This document shows, in pieces, positions 55,001 to 63,791 of a stretch of 64,000 nucleotides of DNA; position 1 is the stretch's first letter, and each line of letters begins with the position of its first letter. This DNA is from Chromatiaceae bacterium (GTDB lineage: Bacteria; Pseudomonadota; Gammaproteobacteria; Chromatiales; Chromatiaceae). The stretch lies in NCBI GenBank assembly GCA_024235315.1, contig JACKMP010000002.1, positions 186,001-250,000 on the forward strand, in the 5' to 3' direction. Below the pieces are notes generated by a model. It ran no database searches. It was not told the origin of the DNA and was given only the letters and a program-made list of their open reading frames with translations. The translations under genes were made by a program, and so were the position numbers.

Positions 55001-55481
55001 GCGTGGCGACCTGGTGGACGTGGTACACCGCGTGCTGCAGGACAGCGGCCTGCCTTCAGACAAGCTCGAACTGGAACTCACGGAAAGTTTCATCATGGGC
55101 GAATCGCAGAACGCGATCCGTATCCTGCAGGACCTGCGCGACCTCGGTGTGACGCTGGCGGTTGACGACTTCGGGACTGGCTATTCCTCTCTGGCCTACC
55201 TGAAATCACTGCCCATCCATTTGCTGAAGATCGACAAGTCGTTCATCCGCGATATCCCCGAGGACACCAACGACATGGCGATCACCCGGGCCGTCATCGC
55301 ACTGGCGAAGAGTCTCAACCTGGGCCTGGTCGGTGAAGGTGTCGAAACCGAGATCCAGCGACGCTTCCTGCTCGAAGAGGGTTGTCAGTTCGGCCAGGGC
55401 TTTCTGTTTCACCGGCCGCTGCCGGCGATCGAGATGCAAGCGCTGCTGTTCGCCCAGCAGTCCGCACCCGCGCCGCACTGA
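52008..55481 (+). CDS. Membrane sensor with three PAS domains, GGDEF and EAL
   Basis: 1157 aa if it starts at 52008. Helices at about 32-54 and 303-323 flank a periplasmic sensor domain, probably dCache-like. Then PAS domains (about 360-475, 480-595, 602-715), GGDEF (about 720-890) and EAL (about 897-1150). GGDEF (804-808) is intact with an RxxD I-site five residues before it; EAL (932-934), DDFGTG and the late Glu in GEGVE are intact, so both activities are possible. A perfect TAAGGAGG abuts the ATG with no spacer, so the start is uncertain. It converges with the flagellar operon. Confidence 0.92.
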   Translation: MRKSLFGTMPQSPEQPAPAATAPADFVERRVRLMAILGILLTSSVIGGIATALLYKSQANSLTSQLFFAIELQTAAMEAELARLNNIATQITSRTQIRLQLERFQRGEISQQMLIDFTVPKLTDAISSDNGILGVTRLSPQLQPLIEVGQPIPVSLWPKRPSNTATALGIPRDDLLVVSAPIRNRSMQTVGIDLVMFRDDRLRNIMQGFFDHIETSGSIQVATLQDGIAVHFYDIGHKERPLSSEELRSELIEQLQLGYDEGLHSPDSRHGGNFTMAHHRIGTSDWVMMFYADPGDFFRSARTHAAFAAFTVLILAMLGIALTNRVIRPLVDRVATEARGLQRLLQQNEELLDAVQANESKLQAVIDNAPAVIYIKDPSGQYLLVNSSYERLVEMPREQIVGKYDYQLFPESIAKSTRDTDLEVLASGRSIAVDERAPHRDGMHDYLSTKFPLFDTRGQANAVCGISTDITERKRVERRLALTQHTVDRANVGVLWADPAGQLLYLNDAATQLLRFNDRELPHLNLADVTTSLDAAAWKAHWESVKRLGSLHYETRYQRSDHETFPVEVHANHLAFDEQEFYIAIVHDISNRHESERRLRQSATVFECSAEAIVITDTQGTVIDVNPAFSRILGYSREQVIGRKPSLWKSELYDESFYRAMWTSIVDTGQWRGEIINRNRDGSVTPELVAINTVYNEYGEPASYVAIYTDISQIKESQGQLAHMAHHDPLTNLPNRILFHERLQHALDRASRRDGSVAVIFVDLDHFKHVNDSLGHSYGDRLLIEVAEVLSSRLRHEDTVARIGGDEFTILIEEVSDRNRLTSVIEKIIEAFDREFVLGDSTIRVTPSLGISISPNDGMEAETLMRNADAAMYRAKSLGRNTYEFYTEELTALATRRIHIDGALRKAIQDAEFHLAYQPQIDLTTGRIVGMEALVRWNSPLLGPMPPDQFLPIAEDSGLILPLGEWILSEACRQAREWLDAGILPGTLAVNISGVQVRRGDLVDVVHRVLQDSGLPSDKLELELTESFIMGESQNAIRILQDLRDLGVTLAVDDFGTGYSSLAYLKSLPIHLLKIDKSFIRDIPEDTNDMAITRAVIALAKSLNLGLVGEGVETEIQRRFLLEEGCQFGQGFLFHRPLPAIEMQALLFAQQSAPAPH

Positions 55482-55515
55482 GACTGCTCACATCGCCGAC
55501 GCGATTTGCGCCGGT

Positions 55516-55947
55516 TCAGCGTTTGCGTTGCCCGCGTTCGTCGTTGTCAGACTGCTCCTTCTTGTCGTCCGACCGACGCTCCTCGTCGACCATGCGTCCG
55601 ACCGCGTTGTCCATCGCCTTCGACTTGGTGTAACGGCCACGCCAGTGGGCCTTGCTCGAATCACAGTTCTTCTGCGTCCGTGCAACATTCCCCTCCTGCT
55701 GCTCGATGGCTGTTTCAAGCTTGCTGATGAACACCTGGTATTCAAGGATCTGGCTGCTCGACAGGCCGTTGCGCGCGGCCCTGGCAAAACGCTCCTGATA
55801 CTCGGCCAGGTACTGCCTCAGTTCATCGAGGCGCTGTACTGCCGCCTCGCGGGTCTTCAGCGATTCACCCAATGCCGCGGCCGCCTTGCGCTCCTTGTGC
55901 AATGCGATCTTCTGGATCGGCTTGAAACGGTCTGAAGGGGGTGCCAT
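55516..55947 (-). CDS. fliJ: Flagellar export protein FliJ
   Basis: 143 aa, nearly all helical and highly charged, with the FliJ pattern RFKPIQKIALHKERKAAAAL at the N-terminus and a Lys/Arg/Asp-rich tail. It is the stalk-like partner of the FliI ATPase in the flagellar export gate. Six bases follow the fliI stop. It is the last gene of this block; fliK, usually next, does not follow, since a convergent GGDEF-EAL gene lies beyond. Confidence 0.9.
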   Translation of the reverse strand: MAPPSDRFKPIQKIALHKERKAAAALGESLKTREAAVQRLDELRQYLAEYQERFARAARNGLSSSQILEYQVFISKLETAIEQQEGNVARTQKNCDSSKAHWRGRYTKSKAMDNAVGRMVDEERRSDDKKEQSDNDERGQRKR

Positions 55948-55953
55948 TTACGT

Positions 55954-57330
55954 CTACCCTGCCCGCCGGGTGGCAGGCAATGTGTCCTGAGGAAACAAGG
56001 TCATCAAATCGTCGAGGCTGTCGTTGAGGTCGAACCTTGTATGCATGTCCTGGTGCAAAAACTCCTGCAACGAGGGCATGGCACCGATCGCGAGGTCGAT
56101 GCGGTCGTTCGACCCAAGCTCATAGGCACCAACCGAGATCAGGTCACGGTTCTGCTGATACAGGCTGTACAGCTGTTTGAACTCGCGTGTCGCCCTTTGA
56201 TGGGGCACGTCGGTGATCTCATTCATCGCACGGCTTACCGAGGCCTCGATATCGATCGCGGGATACTGCCCCGACTCGGCGAGGCGGCGCGACAACACGA
56301 TATGCCCATCGAGGATCGCACGTGCCGCATCCGCGATTGGATCGTTCTGATCGTCACCTTCGGCGAGCACGGTATAGAACGCGGTGATCGAGCCGCCGCC
56401 ACGGTCGCCGTTGCCGGCCCGCTCGACCAGTTGCGGGAGCTTGGCAAATACCGAGGGCGGATAGCCCTTGGTCGCCGGCGGCTCATTGATCGCCAGGCCG
56501 ATCTCGCGCTGCGCCTGCGCGAAGCGGGTCAATGAATCCATCAGCAGCAGGACATGCTTGCCCTGGTCACGGAAATACTCGGCGATCGCCGTCGCCAGCA
56601 TCGCCCCATGCATGCGGCGCAGCGGCGGCTGGTCCGCGGGTACCGCGACCACGACCGCCCGTGTCAGGCCCTCTTCGCCGAGGATGTTGTCGACGAACTC
56701 CTTGACCTCACGACCACGCTCGCCGATCAGACCGACCACCACCACGTCTGCATCGGTGTAGCGCGTCATCATGCCAAGCAGCACGGACTTGCCGACGCCG
56801 GAGCCGGCGAACAGGCCGAGGCGCTGTCCGCGACCGACGCTGAGCAGCGCATTGATCGCGCGGATACCGACATCCAGCGGCTCGCGGATCGGTGCGCGTG
56901 CCAGCGGGTTGATATAGCCACCGTTCAATGGCCAACGCCTGGTGGCATGCAGCGGCCCCTTGCTGTCGAGCGGTTTGCCGCTGCCATCGATGATACGGCC
57001 CAGCAGTTCGTCACCGACGACCGCCTCGCTGACGCGCCCGGTCGGCACCACGCGGGCATCCGGCTCGAGACCACGGATATCACCGGTCGGCATGAGGTAC
57101 AGGCTTTCGCCGGCGAATCCGACCACCTCGGCCTCGATACGCTCGCCGGCAGCATTGATCACGTCACAGCGGCCGCCGATGGCAGCGCGGCAACCGACCG
57201 CCTCCAGGGTCAGGCCCACCATGCGTGTCAGCTTGCCTTCCACCACCATGCCGCGGGTCCCGCCGATGCGCTCACCGAGGCGGTGAATGCGCTCGGCCCA
57301 GACCGGGTTGCGATTCAGTTCAGCGGTCAC
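55954..57330 (-). CDS. fliI: Flagellum-specific ATPase FliI
   Basis: 458 aa from a GTG at 57330, overlapping the end of fliH by 11 bases. F1-beta-like: P-loop AGSGVGKS (175-182), GLIGERGREVKEFV, LLMDSLTRFAQAQREI and ITAFYTVLAEGDDQNDPIAD. It drives export of rod, hook and filament proteins through the flagellar type III apparatus with FliH and FliJ. Confidence 0.97.
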   Translation of the reverse strand: MTAELNRNPVWAERIHRLGERIGGTRGMVVEGKLTRMVGLTLEAVGCRAAIGGRCDVINAAGERIEAEVVGFAGESLYLMPTGDIRGLEPDARVVPTGRVSEAVVGDELLGRIIDGSGKPLDSKGPLHATRRWPLNGGYINPLARAPIREPLDVGIRAINALLSVGRGQRLGLFAGSGVGKSVLLGMMTRYTDADVVVVGLIGERGREVKEFVDNILGEEGLTRAVVVAVPADQPPLRRMHGAMLATAIAEYFRDQGKHVLLLMDSLTRFAQAQREIGLAINEPPATKGYPPSVFAKLPQLVERAGNGDRGGGSITAFYTVLAEGDDQNDPIADAARAILDGHIVLSRRLAESGQYPAIDIEASVSRAMNEITDVPHQRATREFKQLYSLYQQNRDLISVGAYELGSNDRIDLAIGAMPSLQEFLHQDMHTRFDLNDSLDDLMTLFPQDTLPATRRAG

Positions 57331-58015
57331 TTTGCTCGCCCTCGTCGCTGTCGCGCATGCGTTCGCCGGCCAGCAGCGGCGCGATCAGGCTGTTAAGTCG
57401 TGATTCAAGCGTCGCGTCGATCTGCGAGGTATCGGTATGGATGCGGCAACCGCCACGCTGTATGACAGGGTCTTCGACGATCTGCCATTGCTGATCGTAT
57501 TCACCCAGGGAGTAGGCCTCGCGTACCAGTTCGGCGTCTTCCGGGTGCAACACCACACGGATGTTACGCGCACTCACCGGCAGTACGACCAGTGCCTCAC
57601 GCACCACACCGACTATCTGACCCGGATCGAGCTTGACCTCGCGGCGGATCAATTGGCGCACCATACTGATCACCAGTGTGACGATTTCGTTCTCGACCTG
57701 CTGGTCGAGTTGCTCGAACGGCTTGTCCAGGGCCTTGAGCACCTGGTCGAGCCGCTCGATCCTGGCACTAACATCAGCCCGGCCCTTCTCGAGTCCTTCG
57801 CGATGCCCGTAGGACAGTCCTTCCTTGCGCCCCTGTTCGAAACCCTCGTCGTGCGCCGCCTTCTGGATATCGTCGAGCTGCGCCGCGGTCAGCAGTCCGT
57901 GCGCCTCTTCGACCGGGGTCTCGCCCTGGCGATGTACATGCGGTGGCTGCCATTGAGTGACCTGCGCCTCGTCGCCGCGTATCACCTGTGCACCACCGGG
58001 TCTGCGTTCGTTCAT
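57320..58015 (-). CDS. fliH: Flagellar assembly protein FliH
   Basis: 231 aa from the ATG at 58015; a TTG one codon upstream is an alternative. An N-terminal disordered part, then a Glu/Gly-rich helix (GFEQGRKEGLSYGHREGLEK) typical of FliH GxxxG repeats, and a C-terminal domain resembling ATP synthase delta (LVISMVRQLIRREVKLDPGQ). It is the regulator of FliI. Nine or more bases follow fliG. Confidence 0.92.
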   Translation of the reverse strand: MNERRPGGAQVIRGDEAQVTQWQPPHVHRQGETPVEEAHGLLTAAQLDDIQKAAHDEGFEQGRKEGLSYGHREGLEKGRADVSARIERLDQVLKALDKPFEQLDQQVENEIVTLVISMVRQLIRREVKLDPGQIVGVVREALVVLPVSARNIRVVLHPEDAELVREAYSLGEYDQQWQIVEDPVIQRGGCRIHTDTSQIDATLESRLNSLIAPLLAGERMRDSDEGEQSDR

Positions 58016-58027
58016 CAATGCAGGCCC

Positions 58028-59053
58028 TTACACGAACTCTTCGCCGCCGCTGCCGCCGAGGTTGATCTCGCCGGCATCCGACAGGCGGCGTGCAACCGTG
58101 AGGATCTCTTTTTGCGCCGCCTCGACATCGCTGAGCTTGGCCGGGGCCGCGGCTTCGAGATCGTCTTTGAGCATCTCCGCCGCACGCGAGGACATGTTCT
58201 TGAAGATCTTTTCGCGCAACGGTTCGGGCGCGCCGCGCAGCGCGAGCAGCAGCTGATCCGACGAGACCTCGCGCAGCAGCGTCTGCATGCCGCGATCGTC
58301 GACATCGATCAGGTTTTCGAACACGAACATGTTGTCCTGGATCTCCTGCGACAGCTCTTCGTCGGCCTCGCTGATCTGTTCGATCACCTTGCTCTCGATC
58401 GCGCCATCGACGAAGTTCAGGATATCTGCCGCCTTCTTGACTCCGCCCAGCGCGGACGACTTGACGTTGCTGCCGCCAGAGAACTGCTTCTCCAGGATCT
58501 CATCGAGTTCCTGCAGCGCAGCCGGCTGGATGCCGTCCAGTGTGGCGACACGCATGATCACGTCGGTACGTACACGATCGGGAAATTCGGACAGTACGCC
58601 GGCGGCCTGATCGGGATCGAGGAACGACATCACGATCGCGATGATCTGAGGATGTTCGAGCCGGATCAGCTCCGCAATCGCGCGCGGATCCATCCACTTG
58701 AGTTGTTCGAGCCCCTTGCTGTTGCGCCCCAGCAGGATGCGGTCGATGATGCCACTGGCCTTGTCTGCACCGAGCGCCGAGGTCAGCATGTTGCGGATGT
58801 ACTCGTCGGATCCCATGCCGAGCGAAGTCTGTTCGCCGATTGCATCGACGAACTTCTGCATCACCAGTTCCATCTGCGAGTTGGTGACATTGCTCAGGCT
58901 GGCCATCGCCAGGCCAATCTCCTGTACCTCTTTCGGTCCCATGTGGCGCAATATCTCCGCCGCATGTTTCTCACCGAGGCCAAGCATCAGCAAAGCCGAC
59001 CGCTCGACTCCGCTCAGTTTCTTTACCGCTTGTGCGTCAGCATTCTGTTCCAT
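58028..59053 (-). CDS. fliG: Flagellar motor switch protein FliG
   Basis: 341 aa from the ATG at 59053, one base after the fliF stop. N-terminal LSGVERSALLMLGLGEKHAA, the middle EHPQIIAIVMSFLDPDQAA motif and a C-terminal torque helix region (LREVSSDQLLLALRGAPEPL, REKIFKNMSSRAAEML). It forms the C-ring layer that contacts MotA and FliF. The upstream in-frame extension lies inside fliF and is not coding. Confidence 0.97.
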   Translation of the reverse strand: MEQNADAQAVKKLSGVERSALLMLGLGEKHAAEILRHMGPKEVQEIGLAMASLSNVTNSQMELVMQKFVDAIGEQTSLGMGSDEYIRNMLTSALGADKASGIIDRILLGRNSKGLEQLKWMDPRAIAELIRLEHPQIIAIVMSFLDPDQAAGVLSEFPDRVRTDVIMRVATLDGIQPAALQELDEILEKQFSGGSNVKSSALGGVKKAADILNFVDGAIESKVIEQISEADEELSQEIQDNMFVFENLIDVDDRGMQTLLREVSSDQLLLALRGAPEPLREKIFKNMSSRAAEMLKDDLEAAAPAKLSDVEAAQKEILTVARRLSDAGEINLGGSGGEEFV

Positions 59054-59054
59054 G

Positions 59055-60737
59055 TCAGGCGGCTTCTTCGTGCATCCAGGTCTTGACCAGCTGAGCCACC
59101 CGTTTCGGGTCTTCATCGACCAGGTTGCGCGCTGCGTCCATGATGTTCTCGTAACGTCCGCCGCCGGGCAGGCGCACGGGTTCGCCGTCGCTGCCCAGCA
59201 ACAGTCCTTCGTCGTTCTGCGTACCGCCGCCGACCTGTCGGTCGCCCAGCGGGCCTTCGACACGTGCACTACCGCCCGCCTCAGCTGCCAGTTCGGCGTG
59301 CCCGGTGGTCAGGCGCTTCATCGTCGGCTTGAGGACCACGAAGATCAGGACCAGCACCAACAGCAGACCACCGACCTGCTTCACGGTGTCGAGGAACCAG
59401 CCCTGTTCCCAGATCGGGATTTCGGGCAGGTCCGCGACCGGCTCCGGGCTCAGGAACGAGCTGTTGAGCACGCGTACGCTGTCGCCGCGTCGGGTATCGA
59501 AACCGACGGCCTCGCGCACCAGGTCGGTCAGGCGTTCGATCTCCTCCGGGGTGCGCTCACGCACGCTGACATTGCCGTCGGCGTCGACGTTGGTGATATC
59601 GTCGACCACCACGGCCACCGACAGGCGACGCAGCGACAGCGGCGACATCCGGGTGTGACTGATCACGCGATCCAGTTCGTAGTTGCGGGTGGCCTGACGG
59701 CTCGAGTTGATGGCGTCTGCCGCCTGCCCATCCGGGCCCTGCGCATTCTCCGGCGCGTTGCCCGCGGCCGGCGGCTGGTTGCTCAGGGCACCCGGCACGC
59801 CCCCGGCGCCGGCGCCGCGCATCTGCTCCTCGTTGACCTGCTCGCTGCGCAGTGCAGGTTGATCCGGGTTGTAGCGTTCCTGCGTCTGCTCGGTGACGGT
59901 GAAATCGACATCGGCGGTGACCTGTGCACGCACCTTGTCGCGGCCGACGATCGGCGCGAGCAGTGATTCGATACGGTCACGATAGTGTTCCTCGATGCGC
60001 CGCGTGTGTTCGAACTGGGTGGCAGACAGCTTCATCTCGCGACTCTCCGGGTCGCCGCTGAGCAGCCGGCCCTTGTGGTCGACCACGGTCACGCGACCCG
60101 GTTCGAGTTCCGGGATGCTGGACGCGACCATGTGCACAATCGCCTCGACCTGGCCCTCCTCGAGGATACGCCCGCTGTGCAGGCGCAGCGCAACCGACGC
60201 ACTCGGCGGCTGACGCTTGCGCACGAACACGGACTGCTTGGGGATCGCCAGGTGCACACGGGCGCTCTGTACCGCGCCGATGGTGGCAATGGTGCGTGCC
60301 AGCTCACCCTGCAGCGCCTGCTGGTAACGCGCCTTCTCGACCATCTGGCTGGTACCGAAACCGGTGTCCTGTTGCAACAGCTCGAAGCCCATTCCGACGC
60401 TGTTGGGCAGGCCCTGGCCCGCCAGCTGCATCCGCAGTTCCTTGACCTTGGCCGCGGGCACCATGACCATGCCGCTGGCCTGGTCCACGCGATAATCGAC
60501 GCCGACCTGCTGCAGGGCCTCCATCACCTGGCTCGCGTCCTTCTCCGCGAGATTGCCGTACAGCGGCGCGTAGTTCGGCGCCTGCGACCACAGCACCACC
60601 GCCACGCCCAATGCGACACTGGCCGCGATCCCGACCATGACTGCGATCTGGCGCAGCCAGGGGTTTTCCGTCATCGCCGCCGCACCGCCGCCGAGTTCCG
60701 GCGACGGGAGGTTTCTGGTCTCAGCTGCTTCAGCCAT
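59055..60737 (-). CDS. fliF: Flagellar MS-ring protein FliF
   Basis: 560 aa. A first membrane helix (about 30-50), ring-building motifs ANYAPLYGNLAEKDASQVME, GFELLQQDTGFGTSQMVEKA and VARVHLAIP-type (QSARVHLAIPKQSVF), a large periplasmic part, a second helix near 455-475 and a cytoplasmic tail (AAEAGG...; RNLVDEDPKRVAQLVKTWMH) for FliG binding. It is the membrane base of the rotor. Confidence 0.97.
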   Translation of the reverse strand: MAEAAETRNLPSPELGGGAAAMTENPWLRQIAVMVGIAASVALGVAVVLWSQAPNYAPLYGNLAEKDASQVMEALQQVGVDYRVDQASGMVMVPAAKVKELRMQLAGQGLPNSVGMGFELLQQDTGFGTSQMVEKARYQQALQGELARTIATIGAVQSARVHLAIPKQSVFVRKRQPPSASVALRLHSGRILEEGQVEAIVHMVASSIPELEPGRVTVVDHKGRLLSGDPESREMKLSATQFEHTRRIEEHYRDRIESLLAPIVGRDKVRAQVTADVDFTVTEQTQERYNPDQPALRSEQVNEEQMRGAGAGGVPGALSNQPPAAGNAPENAQGPDGQAADAINSSRQATRNYELDRVISHTRMSPLSLRRLSVAVVVDDITNVDADGNVSVRERTPEEIERLTDLVREAVGFDTRRGDSVRVLNSSFLSPEPVADLPEIPIWEQGWFLDTVKQVGGLLLVLVLIFVVLKPTMKRLTTGHAELAAEAGGSARVEGPLGDRQVGGGTQNDEGLLLGSDGEPVRLPGGGRYENIMDAARNLVDEDPKRVAQLVKTWMHEEAA

Positions 60738-60784
60738 TTTTCTGGTTCCGATTCCTGGTTAAGTCATGCGCCGCGTTGCTGCGG

Positions 60785-61099
60785 TCACACCGGCATGTTC
60801 ATGACGTCTTTGTAGGCCTCGACCAACTTGTTGCGCACCTGAACCATCGCCTCGAACGAGATACTGGACTTCTGCACTGCGATCATGACCTGAGCCAGGT
60901 CGACGCTGTCGTCGCCGCGCTCGAACGAGGTACGCAGCGCACTGGCGTTCTGCTGGGTGTCGTTCACTGCGTCGATGGATTTTCTCAGCAGGTCGCGAAA
61001 GTCTGTCTGCGCTGTCTCGTCGACCGCCGCGCCGCCGCTGGCCTGGGCACGGGCGACCCGCATCTGTGCCAGGACCTGGTTGATTTCCGGTGTGCTCAT
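60785..61099 (-). CDS. fliE: Flagellar hook-basal body complex protein FliE
   Basis: 104 aa. It has the FliE pattern: FRDLLRKSIDAVNDTQQNAS in the middle and the conserved C-terminus VDLAQVMIAVQKSSISFEAM with VRNKLVEAYKDVMNMPV. It links the MS ring to the rod. First gene of fliEFGHIJ; a sigma54-type site is 65 bases upstream. Confidence 0.96.
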   Translation of the reverse strand: MSTPEINQVLAQMRVARAQASGGAAVDETAQTDFRDLLRKSIDAVNDTQQNASALRTSFERGDDSVDLAQVMIAVQKSSISFEAMVQVRNKLVEAYKDVMNMPV

Positions 61100-61163
61100 G
61101 GTTGCTGACCTGTGATCGTTCTGTACGGTTTTCTGGCGCCTGGAGTACGCATCCGGTAAAGCT

Positions 61164-61178
61164 GCAGTTTTCGCGCCA
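61164..61178 (-). promoter_or_regulatory. Sigma54-type promoter of fliEFGHIJ
   Basis: On the minus strand TGGCGCGAAAACTGC keeps the invariant GG-N10-GC and most of the -24 box; the -12 box is CTGC instead of TTGC. It lies between flrC and fliE, exactly where FlrA- or FlrC-dependent flagellar promoters occur in Vibrio and Pseudomonas. Confidence 0.65.
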
Positions 61179-61180
61179 AT

Positions 61181-62554
61181 TCAGTTACGCGGTATCGAGA
61201 CACCCGCCTCGCGCAACTTCTGGAGCTTGTGGCGCAGGGTTCGCGGGCTGATGCCGAGGATCTCGGCCGCCTGTTTTCGGCTGCCTTTGCCGTTGCGCAG
61301 CGCGTCCAGGATCATGTGCTCCTCGACGTTGCGCAGGTCATCGTTCAGCCGCCCTTTGCCCATGGCATCGTCCAACGCCATTGCAGCAGGCGGCTGCGTC
61401 ATCGCGCCGATGGTGACCGGAACCTCGCCGTCGAGGGCCTCGAAATGGATGTCTGCCGCACGGATACATTCACCATCGGACAGGATCAGCGCACGCTGCA
61501 TCAGGTTGTCCAGTTCGCGCACATTGCCCGGCCATCGATGGGCCACCAACCGTACCTCGGCCTCTGGCTCGAAGGGCGGCAATACCTCGCCGCTGCGCAG
61601 ATGCCGCTGCATCAGATGGCGTGCCAGCGGCAGGATGTCGCGCGGGCGGTCGCGCAGGGCCGGCAGCGTGAGCGGGAATACATTGAGGCGGTAGAACAGG
61701 TCTTCGCGGAAGCGTCCGGCAGCGACTTCTTCGCGCAGGTGACGGTTCGAGGTCGCCAGCACACGCACATCGAGCTGGATCACTTCGCGTGCGCCGAGGC
61801 GCTCGACCTCGCGCTCCTGCAGCACACGCAGCAGCTTGGCCTGCAGCGGCAGACTCATCTCCGAGATCTCGTCGAGCAACAGGGTGCCGCCCTGCGCCTG
61901 TTCGAACTTGCCGGCGCTGGCGCGCACCGCACCGGTGAAGGCACCTTTCTCATAGCCGAACAACACGGCCTCGAGCATGTTGTCGGGTATCGCCGCGCAG
62001 TTGATCGCGACGAACGGACCGTCGAGCCGCGCAGAGTGGCAATGGATATAGCGTGCCAGCACTTCCTTGCCGGTGCCCGATTCACCGCCGATCATCACGG
62101 TGGCATCACTGGCGGCTACCCGGCGCGCCAGCTCGATCAGCTCGCGGCTTCGCAGGTCCTCCGCGATGATCTGGCCGGGTTCGAGCTGGCGCTGCGGCAG
62201 ATAGCGTTCCACCTTGTCCAACAGGTCACCGACCTCGAACGGCTTGGCAAGGTAGTCGACCGCGCCCAGCTTCATCGCCTCCACGGCCTGCTCGACGGTA
62301 CCGTAGGCGGTCATCACCAACACCGGCAGCTCGTGAAAGCGTGTGCGCAGATTGCGCAGCAGCGCACGCCCGTCCATCGGTCGCATCTGCACGTCGGTCA
62401 GCACCATGTCGACCTGGTTGCGATCCAGTCTTGCCAGTGCCTGCTCGCCGTCGGTGGCGGTCACTACCTCGTATCCCGACAGGGACAGGGTGTCGGCGAG
62501 TGCCTGCGCGAGTGCGCTGTCATCTTCCACGACCAGAATGCGCGACGGCTTCAT
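61181..62554 (-). CDS. flrC: Flagellar sigma54-dependent response regulator FlrC/FleR
   Basis: 457 aa from the ATG at 62554, overlapping the flrB stop (TGATG). Receiver with Asp54 in VLTDVQMRPMDG and Lys in YLAKPFE; AAA+ with GESGTGKE and GAFTGA; C-terminal Fis-type HTH (SRKQAAEILGISPRTLRHKL). It activates later flagellar genes when phosphorylated by FlrB. Neighbours (flrB upstream, fliE downstream) settle the name. Confidence 0.95.
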   Translation of the reverse strand: MKPSRILVVEDDSALAQALADTLSLSGYEVVTATDGEQALARLDRNQVDMVLTDVQMRPMDGRALLRNLRTRFHELPVLVMTAYGTVEQAVEAMKLGAVDYLAKPFEVGDLLDKVERYLPQRQLEPGQIIAEDLRSRELIELARRVAASDATVMIGGESGTGKEVLARYIHCHSARLDGPFVAINCAAIPDNMLEAVLFGYEKGAFTGAVRASAGKFEQAQGGTLLLDEISEMSLPLQAKLLRVLQEREVERLGAREVIQLDVRVLATSNRHLREEVAAGRFREDLFYRLNVFPLTLPALRDRPRDILPLARHLMQRHLRSGEVLPPFEPEAEVRLVAHRWPGNVRELDNLMQRALILSDGECIRAADIHFEALDGEVPVTIGAMTQPPAAMALDDAMGKGRLNDDLRNVEEHMILDALRNGKGSRKQAAEILGISPRTLRHKLQKLREAGVSIPRN

Positions 62555-63750
62555 CAGACTTGCTTCCTTGGTGATTGCGGTATCTGCGCGGCGACAATCC
62601 ACGGCAGTTGAATATCGAAACGTGCGCCACCGAGCGTGGATGTCGAGGCCCTCAGGCTGCCGCCGTGCTCCAGCACAACCGCCTGGACGACCGCCAGGCC
62701 GAGGCCGGTACCGCGCTCCCGGGTGGTGAAAAAGGGGTCGAAGACACGTGGCAGGGCCGCAGGGTCGATACCGGGGCCATCGTCTTCGACCCTCAGCGTC
62801 AGAAATTCGGCGTCATCAGCCACTGCGGTGATGCGGATGCTCACGCCCTGAGCACCATGATTGAGTGCATTGTCGATCAGGTTGCTGAACGCCCCGGCCA
62901 AGGCGTCGAGGTTGCCGGCGATACGCCCGCGGCGTGCGCCCCCGACGTCGATATCAAGGCGTGCGCCGAGGGCACGCAGTCGCGGCTGCAGACCGGCGAG
63001 CGCGGTCACAATCGCATCGTCGACGTGGATCGGCTGCTTGCTGAAGCTGCCACCGCGACTGAACGCGAGCATCTCGCGCACCAGGGTCTCGGTGTGGCGC
63101 AGGCCGTCGAGCAGCTTCTCACTGAACTGCTGACGCTGCCGGTCACTCAGGCTGCCCTTTGCCAATTGGCCGGCATACAGCACCGAGGTCGACAACGGAG
63201 TGCGCACCTGGTGTGCCAGTTGTGCCGCCATCTCGCCCATCGCGGTCAACCTGTCCTGGCGCTCGGCGCGTTCCTGCAGGCGGCGCTGGTCAGTCACGTC
63301 GACCACCACCATGATGCGCCCGCGGTCATTCAGCGGCCGCTGCGAGACGCTCACCCGCCGGCCGTCGCGAAGCCGCCAGTCGCCGGGGGTCGGCTCCGCC
63401 GCGACCACTTCCTGCTTGACCTCACTCCAGCGGCGGCCCCAGGCCAGACCCGGGAAAAGCTGTTCGGCAGCGGGATTGAAGCGGTCCACCCGGTCGCGCA
63501 CATCCACCAGCACGATCGCGGCGGGCAGCGCCTCGAGCAACACGCCCAGCTGGTCCGCAAGATGCTCCTTCTGTGCGCGTTCATCGAGCCGCTCACGCCG
63601 CGTACCCGCCAGTTCCTCGGTCAGCGCGACGACACGCCCTTCCAACTGCGCATAGGCGGTAGTGAGTTGCTGCGACAGCGCATTGAACACGCCGAAGGCC
63701 TGTTCAAGTGCCTGAGGATCCTGTGTCGATTGAATCTGCGCTGTGCCCAT
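62554..63750 (-). CDS. flrB: Flagellar sensor histidine kinase FlrB/FleS
   Basis: 398 aa, no membrane helix. An N-terminal coiled coil (30-75) and a PAS-like domain (about 70-150) precede phosphoacceptor His180 in QLAHQVRTPL and a HATPase with NLIDNALNHGA, EDDGPGID and RERGTGLGLAVV. A soluble kinase of this form is typical of FlrB/FleS, which senses basal-body assembly state. A perfect sigma54 promoter lies 41 bases upstream. Confidence 0.94.
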   Translation of the reverse strand: MGTAQIQSTQDPQALEQAFGVFNALSQQLTTAYAQLEGRVVALTEELAGTRRERLDERAQKEHLADQLGVLLEALPAAIVLVDVRDRVDRFNPAAEQLFPGLAWGRRWSEVKQEVVAAEPTPGDWRLRDGRRVSVSQRPLNDRGRIMVVVDVTDQRRLQERAERQDRLTAMGEMAAQLAHQVRTPLSTSVLYAGQLAKGSLSDRQRQQFSEKLLDGLRHTETLVREMLAFSRGGSFSKQPIHVDDAIVTALAGLQPRLRALGARLDIDVGGARRGRIAGNLDALAGAFSNLIDNALNHGAQGVSIRITAVADDAEFLTLRVEDDGPGIDPAALPRVFDPFFTTRERGTGLGLAVVQAVVLEHGGSLRASTSTLGGARFDIQLPWIVAAQIPQSPRKQV

Positions 63751-63791
63751 GTGGCCGAATCCCGTCTCCGGTGTGCTTCCGGCAGAGACTC

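Noticed and set aside
57437..59086. 549-codon plus-strand open frame
   Set aside because: Antisense shadow of fliH and fliG, both clearly real on the minus strand.
61229..62611. 460-codon plus-strand open frame
   Set aside because: Antisense to flrC; no recognisable domain.
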